Part shown: one piece after another, positions 25,976 through 35,017 of the stretch
Layout of the letters: each line of letters starts with the position of its first letter
Numbering within the stretch: the stretch's first letter is position 1
NCBI GenBank assembly: GCA_003481775.1
Contig: QULU01000023.1
Location: 1-64,000, forward strand
Direction: 5' to 3'
Source: Clostridiaceae bacterium OM02-2AC
Lineage (GTDB): Bacteria; Bacillota_I; Bacilli_A; Erysipelotrichales; Erysipelotrichaceae
Length of the DNA stretch: 64,000 nt
Program-made: the position numbers and the translations under genes
The notes under the pieces: generated by a model
What the model was told of the DNA's origin: nothing
What the model saw: the letters and a program-made list of their open reading frames with translations, nothing else
The model's database searches: none

Positions 25976-26288
25976 TGGTATGTCCCTCCTTTACAATCGC
26001 TTTCAGTAAGAACAGATAGTTAAGACTGTCTGTGATCTTTTCGTCCCATGTGTCCATCGGATAAACTGTTTCCTCGGCAAAGCACATATCGTATAGAGAA
26101 ACAATATGCTTTGCCAGCATACCGGCAAGGGCACGCTGGGGCGTTGTGTGCTGTAAAGTTGCCGCTGCCTTAAATGCACCCAGCCGGTCCGGATCATCCC
26201 CGGTGTATTCTTTGGTTTTCCGTTTCAAGGTATCAGCACAGAGCCGCACCTGTTCGTCAAAAACGGCATTGACTTCATTTTGCGTAAT
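25971..26288 (-). CDS. Nmad1/DUF1599-like small protein, nucleotide cluster
   Basis: About 105 residues: FDEQVRLCADTLKRKTKEYTGDDPDRLGAFKAAA...LAKHIVSLYDM...WDEKITDSLNYLFLLKAIV resembles the nucleotide-modification-associated domain 1 found beside phage and ICE nucleotide enzymes (from memory). AAGGAGG is 8 bases before an ATT codon at 26288. A longer frame reaches an ATG at 26351 but would translate the terminator hairpin at 26317-26348, so I prefer the shorter form. Confidence 0.65.
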   Translation of the reverse strand: MTQNEVNAVFDEQVRLCADTLKRKTKEYTGDDPDRLGAFKAAATLQHTTPQRALAGMLAKHIVSLYDMCFAEETVYPMDTWDEKITDSLNYLFLLKAIVKEGHTN

Positions 26289-26316
26289 ATAGCATCCCTC
26301 CTTTGAAAACAAGAAA

Positions 26317-26348
26317 CCGGCTATTCTAAAGCATCTTAGAATAGCCGG
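26317..26348 (-). terminator. Terminator-like hairpin after abiEii
   Basis: Perfect 13-bp stem CCGGCTATTCTAA / TTAGAATAGCCGG with a 6-base loop, then TTTCTTGTTTTC leftward. It separates the AbiE pair from the nucleotide cluster. Confidence 0.7.
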
Positions 26349-26371
26349 CAAATAAATGGATATGTAATTGT

Positions 26372-27370
26372 TTATAGTGTATTGATCTCTTTTTCCAGTT
26401 CCTGGACCGCTGCTATGACTGTCTCAAATGTCGGAATATCCCCATACAACATATCCTGCATAGAGTTATAGTCCGCTTCCAATGCTGCGAACCGGTATTC
26501 CGGCGGGAGTAATTTTAATGTGCCCGGCACAGCCTCCGGGTACTTCGCCCATGATCTGGGATAGAATTTCATTTTGAAATCTACAACTTTCTTCAGGAGA
26601 TCCAGCCTGGAAAAAGCAGCTTCTTTGACCGGTGTTGCAGCCATGCGGTAGAGATCATAATAATGTCTGGAATACCGCTGCGGCATTTCCAAATGTTCCG
26701 GTCTGTTCGCTTCATGGTGCAGGATTGTGGCTTTTTCCCAGAAGGTCCGTTCCGGGGCAACGGTAAGGATTGCAGTTTCTTTTTGCTCAAAAATCTTCGG
26801 ATAATATTTTGCCGCGTATGGTTCGATCTGCGCTGTTTTTGCAGGAGTCCACGCTGCCAGCGCACCAATCTCTAAACGGATCACCTGTAAGGTCGCCGTA
26901 TTTGTAAAAAGGTGCGGATAGGCGAAAATGACCGTCTGTTTATCCTTTTCATCTATGTAGACATTTGCTTCACAACCGATTTCCTGGGATAAGCCGGCTT
27001 TGACTGCCGGGCAGAATGTTTCGGACAGAAATACCTCCGCACGCGCATTGGCTTCTTTGTTAAAAGCATCCTGTTTTGTATTGGAACGTTTCTCCCATGG
27101 TTCATCTTTGCCATATCCCAATACACGCCAGTCCAGAATCAAATCAATATCTTCTGAAAACCGGCTGATCAGGTGAAAGGCTTTTGAAAGGCTGGTACCG
27201 CCCTTAAAGGTGATGGACTCTTTCCATGGTGAGCGGTGAAATAAATAATCCAGCGTAAAACATACCCAAAAGTCTTTTTCTACAATGGCATCATTCAGCC
27301 CCATTTTATCTGCTGTATTTCTGAACAGCTCCCTACGGTCGTTATCTGAAAGTCTTGCTATATTTCTCAT
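26372..27370 (-). CDS. abiEii: AbiEii-type nucleotidyltransferase toxin
   Basis: 332 residues with the toxin signature FKGGTSLSKAFHLISRFSEDIDL (GS-x-SK-like and DxD nucleotidyltransferase residues) and a late RHYYDLYRM motif. AbiEii toxins are nucleotidyltransferases that cause phage-induced growth arrest. It overlaps the antitoxin stop by 4 bases (ATGA). Such pairs also stabilise mobile elements. Confidence 0.92.
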   Translation of the reverse strand: MRNIARLSDNDRRELFRNTADKMGLNDAIVEKDFWVCFTLDYLFHRSPWKESITFKGGTSLSKAFHLISRFSEDIDLILDWRVLGYGKDEPWEKRSNTKQDAFNKEANARAEVFLSETFCPAVKAGLSQEIGCEANVYIDEKDKQTVIFAYPHLFTNTATLQVIRLEIGALAAWTPAKTAQIEPYAAKYYPKIFEQKETAILTVAPERTFWEKATILHHEANRPEHLEMPQRYSRHYYDLYRMAATPVKEAAFSRLDLLKKVVDFKMKFYPRSWAKYPEAVPGTLKLLPPEYRFAALEADYNSMQDMLYGDIPTFETVIAAVQELEKEINTL

Positions 27371-27984
27371 TGTACCTTTTCACCTCCACAAATCTGCCGT
27401 ATCGTATCGTAAACCCAATCCGTAGACTCTGTTGCTTCCTTCAAGCAAGCCTGTTTATCCTTGGCTGTCAGTTTTTCGGAAAGCATCTGTATGACTTCTG
27501 GCGTAACATTCGATCTGCCAAGCGTTTTTAATGCCTGTATAACCAAACTTGTCATATAGGACAATCCGGTAATCTCTTTATTGGTCCGGTGCTTAAATTC
27601 CAGCTTTGTAGAGTTCCACTCGTAGGTCTTATATGGACCATCGCTGATATAGGACCATACTGCTGTTACCTGTGTTGAAAGACCTAACAGGTTCAATGCT
27701 GTATTCCCACATGGGGCAATCGTCCAGTGATAACTTCGTGCCAATGCGTTCGCCACCGCTTCCGGGTCTGCCGCCACATATTCATCCAGAAGTTTGCTAT
27801 ATTTTGGTTTTTCATAAACTCCTTTCAAAATACGGCGCAATGTTCCTGATTGCACTAAACGACTTAAACTTTGACGAATAGTGGATGTATCTGCAATATC
27901 CGCAAAATCAGACATCACAAAAACAGTTCCATCTTCAAGAGAAAGAACACGCTCTCGTATTCGTTTTGTATATCCGTTGTCCAC
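27367..27984 (-). CDS. AbiEi-like antitoxin / DUF6088 regulator
   Basis: About 205 residues. An N-terminal winged helix-turn-helix (FVMSDFADIADTSTIRQSLSRLVQSGTLRRILKGVYEKP) is followed by an antitoxin domain. The GTG at 27984 follows GGGAGGCGG; a longer frame to 28074 would translate across the operator palindrome at 28000-28033, so I reject it. AbiEi proteins repress their own operon by binding inverted repeats, and two are present upstream. Confidence 0.88.
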   Translation of the reverse strand: MDNGYTKRIRERVLSLEDGTVFVMSDFADIADTSTIRQSLSRLVQSGTLRRILKGVYEKPKYSKLLDEYVAADPEAVANALARSYHWTIAPCGNTALNLLGLSTQVTAVWSYISDGPYKTYEWNSTKLEFKHRTNKEITGLSYMTSLVIQALKTLGRSNVTPEVIQMLSEKLTAKDKQACLKEATESTDWVYDTIRQICGGEKVQ

Positions 27985-27999
27985 AATACCGCCTCCCTT

Positions 28000-28033
28000 C
28001 ATGTCACGAATATTATATATTATTCGTGACATG
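28000..28033. promoter_or_regulatory. Palindromic operator O1 of the AbiE operon
   Basis: 34-bp palindrome with arms CATGTCACGAATA / TATTCGTGACATG around an AT-rich centre, 15 bases upstream of the antitoxin GTG. It would overlap the start of the message. Confidence 0.8.
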
Positions 28034-28135
28034 ATTGCAATAGGTCCTATTCCTCTTATTTTGAGTGTTCCCATTAAAAATCTGATTTATACATCAAAAA
28101 TCAAAAATTTTGCAAGGCAGTACAGTTTTCATATA

Positions 28136-28165
28136 TGTCACATATTTTATATATTATTCGTGACA
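28136..28165. promoter_or_regulatory. Palindromic operator O2 of the AbiE operon
   Basis: Second 30-bp copy: outer arms TGTCAC / GTGACA intact, right arm TATTCGTGACA identical to O1, left arm partly changed. It is 134 bp from O1 with a promoter-like stretch (TTGCAA and TATAAA) between. Confidence 0.75.
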
Positions 28166-28648
28166 TCAGGCAGTTGGCAGGTAGATCCAGTCGTGCATCA
28201 GGCACACGCTGGGTTCATCCTCCCTGGGAACCAGACGGTAGGTACATTCCCCATAGACCGTGCGTTTGTCCTCGATCTCCATGCCATAGGCTTTATAAAA
28301 GCGGTATTCCAGATTGGAGATAATACAGCGCAGGGTTTGCAGAGCCTCCCTCTGAGCTGATACGATCAGGTCACGGTCAATGCTGCGCTTCAAAAACAGC
28401 AGCGATTTGTAAAGCTGTACCTCTGTGCGGTAAGGGCGGCAGTCTTTCGTTTCCAGCCATCCGCAAAAAGCGACCGGTCCGCTCTGGATCACACTGCGGT
28501 CCGGGTGATAATACTCATAGCAGTCCAGGTTTGCCGTATTCAGAAGATAGAGCATTTCCCGGACTTCATTTTCCGGCATGTCATAAAACCGCAAAAGCGA
28601 GCGGTAAAGATGGACATAGCCGGGAATGGAAATCATGGTATTTACCAT
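28166..28648 (-). CDS. Unknown soluble protein between AbiE and the adhesin
   Basis: 160 residues, rich in Tyr and Leu, starting MVNTMISIPGYVHLYRSLLRFYDM. Stop lies one base before operator O2. GGAGG is 10 bases before the ATG. Family not recognised. Confidence 0.65.
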   Translation of the reverse strand: MVNTMISIPGYVHLYRSLLRFYDMPENEVREMLYLLNTANLDCYEYYHPDRSVIQSGPVAFCGWLETKDCRPYRTEVQLYKSLLFLKRSIDRDLIVSAQREALQTLRCIISNLEYRFYKAYGMEIEDKRTVYGECTYRLVPREDEPSVCLMHDWIYLPTA

Positions 28649-28675
28649 AAAATAAAATCCTCCTTGTAAACAGCA

Positions 28676-28703
28676 GGTGCGGGAGCTTTTGCCCCCGCAC
28701 CGT
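28676..28703 (-). terminator. Hairpin after the adhesin-sortase gene
   Basis: GGTGCGGG / CCCGCACC stem followed by a weak T-run (TGCTGTTT) leftward; imperfect terminator. Confidence 0.55.
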
Positions 28704-28710
28704 CTAGAAT

Positions 28711-31700
28711 CTATATTTCGTTATCTACTTTCACGAGTTTTCCCATGACAAGGAAGCGTCCTGTGCCGCCCGGCGTACAGGTAGAAAGGGTCAGTACCTT
28801 ATCGCTGCAGGTCACAGTCACATCACTTTCCACCGCGGAACGTTCCTTCATAGCTGTAAGCCAGGTAGTATAAGCACCGTCATCCTTCCAGGAAAGCTGC
28901 CAGGGAGAAGTTTCACTGCCGGATTCTTCCGGCTTTGCTGCAAACGCCGCAAAGATCTCCATGACATAACCACCCTTCGGAGTAACGAGATACATCTGCC
29001 TGTGGGTATCAAAGTAACTTTGTTCATCGTACCGGTTCAGCAGAGCAAACATGGAACCATCCCGCATATTATGGCCGTAGACGATCGTATTGCGGTCTGA
29101 AAAACCTGCCTGATTTTCATAGTCGGCAAACAGGCAGCCAACCTTGTTGTAGGTCCCGTCATAAAGATGGTTCAGGTAATACTCGTTGTTGTCAGTCTGC
29201 GTCACCGGATAATTGAGCACCGTATCAGGAAGGGAAAGCCATCCGATGATGTCCGGTCCATTTTCACGGAGCGCTTCAAAGTCTACCGAAGGCAGGACAA
29301 TATCGGCATCGTCCTGTTTTGTTTCCGTTGGATCGGTTGCCTGTTCCGGGGAGGCTGTCTGCTCCGGTACTTCCACATATCCGGCAAGATCCTGATAGGC
29401 ATCTTTACTCTCGGCATACTGGTTTAAGTCACGGAACACCAAAAAACCGCTGCCAAAAGCCACCAGAACGCAGAGTGAAAGGACAGAAATCCCGACAGCC
29501 GTTCTTTTCGGGGAAGTCCTGCTGTATTTTCCCTTTTTGAAATAATACACAGCAAATACGCTGCCGCCAATCAGTGCGGCTGCCAACAGTCCGCCATATA
29601 GGAAAATATACGGATCATCCCCGGTCTGCGGTACCGGCTTTTGAGGGGTGGAAGGATTGGACGGAACAGAAGGTTTTTCCGGCTTCCCCGGCTTTTCCGG
29701 TTTTTCATTAAAGAACTGGACCGTAGATGTCTGGTCAGCTTTGATCTCCACCGTAGCGGCATCAGGGATGATGTAATCCTTGCTTGCCCGGTTTGCAACT
29801 TCTGTTACGGTATAAATACCGACACGAAGGCCCTTTACTTCAATTACACCGGATTTTGGAGTGGTGAATGTCTCGCAGTAGGAGCCGTCCGCGCTCTTGA
29901 CCTCGATGGCAAAACCATCTTTGCGCCCGTCGCTGGAATCCTTTGTGATCTTTAAGTTGCCACGGTAAGCCTCATTGGTAAATCCGTGCCCGGCTTCTCC
30001 ATTTTCCACAACTGCGACCTGTCCATCTTCTGTGATGGAAAAATAGTAAGCGTTTGGATCAGGCTGATAGCCCTCCGGCGCTTTGCTTTCTTTTATAAAG
30101 TAGCCGCCAGCCAGAAGGTTTTCCGCCGTATGATAGCCTGCATCGGTTTCTTTCAGCGTACCGATCTTTTGATCGTCAGGATCATATTCCTGGTTGGCGT
30201 TGGAATCCGCATACAGGTCGAACACTGCACCGGGCAGGAAGCGCAGGAAAGAATTCTTGTCTTTCTTATCCTCCTTTTCCACAGGGGACGGTTCCTCCAC
30301 AGCTTCGGTTTTAGTTACCTGCACACTGCCGCGGATCAGGGTGTTTTCCACACGGATCTCGATATGCTGTCCGTCTGCACCGATATATACATGGTGCTGC
30401 TGCGGGCTTACCGTATAAAGGTCAGGGGCAGAGATCTCCTTGACGATCCAGTGTCCGTAAGGAATGTTCTCAAAGGAAAAACTGCCGTCTTTTCCGGTAA
30501 TAGCAGTAAGCAGCGCATTTTCTTCAGTAAATTCTTCGGTATCAGGTCTAAACAGACCCATGAGCGCACCGGCAAGCGTGACATCCTCGCCGCCTTCCGG
30601 GTTTTCCCCGACTTTTACACCGTCTACACGCCCACGGAGAAGTTCATTGGAAACAGCCTCGCCTTCATTGACAAGGATCTGTACCAGGGCGGTTTCCTGA
30701 CCAGCATACTCAAAGACAACCGGATATTCCTGATCCGAAAGGATATAGGCGCCGTTGGTTGTGCGTTCCTTGACATAATAGCTGCCAAAAGGCAGGTCGG
30801 AAGCGAAGGAAGCGCTGTAACCGCCGGATTCCTCAAACGAAACAGAGACCACTTCCAGAAGTCCACCTGCCGGGATTACGCTGCCATCTGCCGCCGTCAG
30901 GTCTGCGGAAGCATAAAGTCCAAAGGAAATATCCTTATATTCCTCGTTCATGCCAAGACCGAACAGGTCATCGGTCTCCATTGCCTTGAAAAGTGTGACA
31001 TCCACTTTCTGGCGTTCGTCATAAAGACCGGCCGCTGTCTGTGTAACCTCTATGGTCTCACCCGCATAGGTCAGTTCCACATATTCCGGTTGAGGATTCA
31101 ACACACAGCCGGAAGGCGCCTGACGTTCCTCCAGACGATAACGGCCAAGATAGAGAGACCCGCTTTTCGCTGTGCCGTCCTCGCCGGTCGTAAGTGTTTC
31201 CACAACCGTATCTTTTTCTGCCCGCAAGGTACCGTCACCGGTATAAATATCTTCATCTGCGATCACATCATAGACCGCTCCAGGAAGTCCGGCAACCTCA
31301 TATACCGGTTGGTACAGTCCGTCGTTTTCCTGGACAGAAGCAAATACTTCTCCGGTCTTTGTGATGGTAAGCTGGCCTTTCTGCGGCATATTGTACTGCG
31401 TGACCGTCACAACCGCCTCGCTGCCGTCAATGGTAAACGGTACCGGCTGGTCGGAAAGCACATAGCCGTAAGGAGCAGCTACCTCATAAAGTTCATAATC
31501 CCCGGCGGCCAAAGGCTCCGGCAGCATCAGCCAGCCCTCGTCAGAAACATAGAAGGTATTCAGTGTTTCCGGGTTCGGATAGTAGACGGTCTGGGTGATA
31601 AATTCCCCGGTGGAAAGATCCTTGATCTGAAAACCGGTTCCGGTCACAGGGATAATCTTTCCGGTCTCTGCGTCACATTTTTCAACTTTCAGACGGGCTG

Positions 31701-33612
31701 TGATGGTGCGGTTGTTCAGGATATAGCTGTAAGTCTTTCCGTCAGAGGAAATGAATACCGTAAAGTCCGGGACAAAGGCTTTGCCTTCCTCGCCTGCGAT
31801 TTGATGGACCGTATAATGCCCATACGGAAGCGGTTTACTGGAAGCAAAACCATCCGCATCCGTGGTAAGAAGGTCGCGTTCACTTTCCTTTGCCGCGTCA
31901 TAGCTTCCGGCTGCCTTTAAGTAAATTTCAAAGACTGCGCCTGCTTCCGGGCGTTCGATGATACCGGCATTGGGATCGTCGGTATTTTCGCCCTCAGGCA
32001 CATCCGGGTCCAGGTCATCGGTGTGCTTGACAAGCTGGATATTTCCGTAAATAACCGTTTCCGTCACCTGATTTTCTGTGGTATTGAGTTCCACTTCATA
32101 CAGGGAAGGGGATGCACCCACTTCATAAACGGTTTCATTCAGAAGATACCCGGTGCTCGGTTCGATCTCCCGGATCGTCCAGTTATCCCCGCACACATAA
32201 TAGCGAGTCATAAAGCTGCCATCCGGCCCGGTAGTATAAGTGTCGATCAGTTCGCCATCACGGAAGATCCCATAGGTCGCCCCTGCAAGCGTGGCGTCCC
32301 CCTGGGCATTTCCGGTATCAGCGTCGCTCTTTACCACATGGACGCGGAACTTCTTCAGGATATTGCTGAAATGTACCGAAGAAGTTTGCCCGCTTTCAAT
32401 GGTCACGTACTGTGCGGAAGGGGTCACATAGCGGTCCACCGGCAGCTCTTTTACCAGATAGGTTCCCGGCAGGAGCTTCTTTTCAATCTGGCCGTTTTCT
32501 CCGGTCGTGACTTCCTCATTGACTTCATTTCCCAAAATGTCCGTACCGGAAATATGGAAGGTGATACCGGAAACAATGCCGTCCTCACTGGTCTTGACAA
32601 GTTTTGCAGTACCGTAAGTTTCCGTTTTGATCTTTACAAAGAAGGAAACCGGATCGCTGGCGCCGGTCATCATGGTCTGGTAGCCTGGTCTGCCCCAGAT
32701 CAGCATGTCATTTGCCACCGGGATATTCTTTCGGAATTCAAACAGCACCGGGTCCATCATCATCTGCCTGCTGGTAAAGGTGTATTCATTTCCGTTTCTT
32801 GTCACAGAAACGCCGCTGCCTTTCAAAGCCTCCAGGTCGATCTTCAAGTTGTTGGTATCTGTGACCGTCAGGGTATAGACCTTTTTTTCTACATCCCATT
32901 TCAGTTCCAGTTCCGGTGCTTCGCTTTTCTTAGAAGAAGTAAAGGAAGGGACTGTGGAATGGGAAGCGACCTGTGCCAGAATCCAGTCATAGGCTTTTTC
33001 AGCCGGTCGTCCGGCGATCACGCTGAAATACTGGTCACCATCTGCGTGGCCGTTTCCGTGGCGGTTGTACGGATCGCTTCTAAGCTGCTGCTGGTATTCC
33101 CAAAGGATGATCTGGGTTGCCATCTTATAGTCATCCTCGTTGATCCCGGAAACAGGGAGCGTCGCACCGGGTTTCCAGCCATAGATCGCAGTCAGGGTGA
33201 TCCCCCTCCTTGCCTCGGCAGGAAGCAGGTTCAGGTATTGGCTGTTGGTCCCGCTTTCTGAAACATAGGTGTTTTCCGAAGTATGGTAAGGAATCCCGCT
33301 CTCCACACAGTAAACCTGATGGCTGATCCCGTCAGAATCCGTCAGCATATAGTGCCGGTAAGCATTGCCCCCGGAACTGGTGTGTACGTCGATGGTTCCG
33401 TCTGCATGGTAGGCAAGATAGGTGTAAGGTGCCGGGGCGCGGTAGTGGTTTCCATCAGAGCCCACATACTGGTCGCCCAGCCAGGAGCTTGCCGTTTGTC
33501 CGACAGACATGGCAAAAGCCTGAGCCGGAAGAAGCCCCAAAATGCTTGCCATACAAAGCAAAAACGCCAACAGCTTGCGAAAGCCGCGGCGCCTGGTTAT
33601 GATATGTTCCAT
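28711..33612 (-). CDS. Thioester/Cna-B surface adhesin fused to a class B sortase
   Basis: 1633 residues in one frame. Signal peptide (about 1-34); a thioester-domain pattern with Cys102 (VYCVES) and Gln167 (ATQIILWEY); about nine Cna-B/SpaA-like repeats from roughly 330 to 1290; a sorting-type motif VPQTGDD near 1326 with a membrane segment and basic KKGKYSR; then a second membrane segment (VGISVLSLCVLVAFGSGFLVF) and a class B sortase domain with His in YGHNM, Cys in LSTCT and Arg in TGRFL. Such adhesins and sortases are normally separate neighbouring genes. Here no stop divides them. The likely role is attachment to recipient or host surfaces. Confidence 0.9.
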   Translation of the reverse strand: MEHIITRRRGFRKLLAFLLCMASILGLLPAQAFAMSVGQTASSWLGDQYVGSDGNHYRAPAPYTYLAYHADGTIDVHTSSGGNAYRHYMLTDSDGISHQVYCVESGIPYHTSENTYVSESGTNSQYLNLLPAEARRGITLTAIYGWKPGATLPVSGINEDDYKMATQIILWEYQQQLRSDPYNRHGNGHADGDQYFSVIAGRPAEKAYDWILAQVASHSTVPSFTSSKKSEAPELELKWDVEKKVYTLTVTDTNNLKIDLEALKGSGVSVTRNGNEYTFTSRQMMMDPVLFEFRKNIPVANDMLIWGRPGYQTMMTGASDPVSFFVKIKTETYGTAKLVKTSEDGIVSGITFHISGTDILGNEVNEEVTTGENGQIEKKLLPGTYLVKELPVDRYVTPSAQYVTIESGQTSSVHFSNILKKFRVHVVKSDADTGNAQGDATLAGATYGIFRDGELIDTYTTGPDGSFMTRYYVCGDNWTIREIEPSTGYLLNETVYEVGASPSLYEVELNTTENQVTETVIYGNIQLVKHTDDLDPDVPEGENTDDPNAGIIERPEAGAVFEIYLKAAGSYDAAKESERDLLTTDADGFASSKPLPYGHYTVHQIAGEEGKAFVPDFTVFISSDGKTYSYILNNRTITARLKVEKCDAETGKIIPVTGTGFQIKDLSTGEFITQTVYYPNPETLNTFYVSDEGWLMLPEPLAAGDYELYEVAAPYGYVLSDQPVPFTIDGSEAVVTVTQYNMPQKGQLTITKTGEVFASVQENDGLYQPVYEVAGLPGAVYDVIADEDIYTGDGTLRAEKDTVVETLTTGEDGTAKSGSLYLGRYRLEERQAPSGCVLNPQPEYVELTYAGETIEVTQTAAGLYDERQKVDVTLFKAMETDDLFGLGMNEEYKDISFGLYASADLTAADGSVIPAGGLLEVVSVSFEESGGYSASFASDLPFGSYYVKERTTNGAYILSDQEYPVVFEYAGQETALVQILVNEGEAVSNELLRGRVDGVKVGENPEGGEDVTLAGALMGLFRPDTEEFTEENALLTAITGKDGSFSFENIPYGHWIVKEISAPDLYTVSPQQHHVYIGADGQHIEIRVENTLIRGSVQVTKTEAVEEPSPVEKEDKKDKNSFLRFLPGAVFDLYADSNANQEYDPDDQKIGTLKETDAGYHTAENLLAGGYFIKESKAPEGYQPDPNAYYFSITEDGQVAVVENGEAGHGFTNEAYRGNLKITKDSSDGRKDGFAIEVKSADGSYCETFTTPKSGVIEVKGLRVGIYTVTEVANRASKDYIIPDAATVEIKADQTSTVQFFNEKPEKPGKPEKPSVPSNPSTPQKPVPQTGDDPYIFLYGGLLAAALIGGSVFAVYYFKKGKYSRTSPKRTAVGISVLSLCVLVAFGSGFLVFRDLNQYAESKDAYQDLAGYVEVPEQTASPEQATDPTETKQDDADIVLPSVDFEALRENGPDIIGWLSLPDTVLNYPVTQTDNNEYYLNHLYDGTYNKVGCLFADYENQAGFSDRNTIVYGHNMRDGSMFALLNRYDEQSYFDTHRQMYLVTPKGGYVMEIFAAFAAKPEESGSETSPWQLSWKDDGAYTTWLTAMKERSAVESDVTVTCSDKVLTLSTCTPGGTGRFLVMGKLVKVDNEI

Positions 33613-33643
33613 GAAAAAATCCTCACTTTCATAAAATCTAAAA

Positions 33644-33664
33644 GGACAGCCTTATTTGCTGTCC
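33644..33664 (-). terminator. Terminator overlapping the DUF4366 stop
   Basis: GGACAGC / GCTGTCC stem then TTTTAGATTTT. The stop codon of the upstream gene lies in the loop, so ribosomes would mask it while translating. Confidence 0.65.
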
Positions 33665-34764
33665 TTGTCGTCAAAATCATCCTCGGAAAGATATTCCGGT
33701 TCCCCGTATGCCTCATCCGGGTCAAAGCCTTCTCCATAACCGTCATCCTCAAATTCCGCATCGTCCTCGGCCTGCTGTTTCGGACGCACGATTTTTACAT
33801 AGTAACCGATCCCGCCGACCGCAAGTAAGGCAGCAAGGATAAACAGGATCGTGCCGACACTGCCGGTCTCTTTCTTCGGCTTTTCCGGTTCAGCCGGTTT
33901 TTCGGTTTCCGTCGGCTTTTCTTTTCCTTTGCAGCCACTCAAGTCATTTTTGCAGACCGGACAGCCGGTATTGACTTTTCCTGCCTCACATTTTTCGGTG
34001 CAGTTGCAGCTTTCTTCCTGGGGAATCATGCTCATGCTGCCATTGTTCTTTTCTGCAAGCGCCATCAGGTCGGACTCTGTGACGCCGTTTAAGAAGTAGA
34101 CATTGTTATCTTCCCGTTTCCCGTCGATCACCAGATAAAAGACATTGCCCGCGTCCGTAGTGATGGTGTAAAACTGTTTTTCCCCATCCGTACCGCTGAT
34201 GTTGTCCTGTACCGTTCCGGTGCCTTCCGGGGTAAATGCACCTTCCGGGATCGCAGAAGTATTTTCCTGCTGTCCGGTACTGTTATCTGAACCGGAAGAA
34301 TTTCCGCCGCCGGAAGGGGTTGCAGCGTTTGAGCCGGAAGGTTTTTCTTCCTTAGGCGGTTTTGTCTGTGTACCGGACGGACTCTGGGGTGCTGCCGCAG
34401 CAGGTTTCTTTTCAGGAGCCGGTTCTTTGTAATACGGATTATCCAGCTTTACCACATCAGAACGGTTGCCGGCATAATCTTTTGCGTATATGCTTACCTG
34501 TTTTTCTGTTCCTGCATAATCTTTTAGTGCAACCGACGCTTTCCCATCGGTGAGGGAGTTGATACGGTTTTCATCAACAAAGACCGCCTCCACGCCGGAT
34601 AGATCGTCACTGCTTTCTATTTTCAGGGCATCGCCCTCCAGGGAAGCAGTCAGCGTTGGCGGTGTGGTGTCTTTGGAACCGCCGGCATGAGCCGTTACAG
34701 GTAATGCGCTGACACTTACAAGAAGCGTAAGCGCCAGCAGCAGGGAAAGTTTTTTAAGCCTCAT
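33652..34764 (-). CDS. DUF4366 / CD1107-family surface protein
   Basis: About 370 residues: signal peptide (LKKLSLLLALTLLVSVSALPVTAHA), an Ig-like domain, a Pro/Ser-rich linker, then the DUF4366 core (TVQDNISGTDGEKQFYTITTDAGNVFYLVIDGKREDNNVYFLNGVTESDL), a Cys cluster (CNCTEKCEAGKVNTGCPVCK), a membrane segment and an acidic tail. Conserved next to the transfer genes in CTn4-like elements. The ATG at 34764 follows AAGGAGG and overlaps the DUF4315 stop. Confidence 0.88.
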   Translation of the reverse strand: MRLKKLSLLLALTLLVSVSALPVTAHAGGSKDTTPPTLTASLEGDALKIESSDDLSGVEAVFVDENRINSLTDGKASVALKDYAGTEKQVSIYAKDYAGNRSDVVKLDNPYYKEPAPEKKPAAAAPQSPSGTQTKPPKEEKPSGSNAATPSGGGNSSGSDNSTGQQENTSAIPEGAFTPEGTGTVQDNISGTDGEKQFYTITTDAGNVFYLVIDGKREDNNVYFLNGVTESDLMALAEKNNGSMSMIPQEESCNCTEKCEAGKVNTGCPVCKNDLSGCKGKEKPTETEKPAEPEKPKKETGSVGTILFILAALLAVGGIGYYVKIVRPKQQAEDDAEFEDDGYGEGFDPDEAYGEPEYLSEDDFDDKDSK

Positions 34765-34999
34765 GCACATCCTCCTTCTCCTGCGGTAAAACAGTTTCCG
34801 AAGGGGCTGCCTGCTGTGATTTCAAAAAATCCGCAAGCTGCTGGGGCGTCAGTTTGAAACTGCGCGCCACCGCCACATAATCGGTATTTTCCAGTTCTGT
34901 TTTCTGTTCCTCCAGCTTATGGAGCTTTGCCTGCATTTCCGCAATCTTTGTTTTGGTCTTTTCAATTTCCTTTTCCAGTTTTTCAATTTTAGGATTCAA
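34754..34999 (-). CDS. DUF4315 coiled-coil protein
   Basis: 81 residues: a long N-terminal coiled coil (KIEKLEKEIEKTKTKIAEMQAKLHKLEEQK), then a short helical domain (VARSFKLTPQQLADFL). This is DUF4315 of Tn1549-like elements. Overlaps DUF4366 by 11 bases. Confidence 0.88.
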   Translation of the reverse strand: MNPKIEKLEKEIEKTKTKIAEMQAKLHKLEEQKTELENTDYVAVARSFKLTPQQLADFLKSQQAAPSETVLPQEKEDVHEA

Positions 35000-35017
35000 T
35001 TTATTACCTCCAATCTG

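Noticed and set aside
26289..26351. 21-residue extension of the Nmad1-like protein from ATG 26351
   Set aside because: It would translate a perfect terminator-type hairpin, and the ribosome site lies downstream of that ATG.
29986..31920. 644-codon rightward open frame
   Set aside because: It lies antisense inside the adhesin-sortase gene, whose GC-biased repeats keep the opposite strand open; its composition is protein-implausible and it has no ribosome site.
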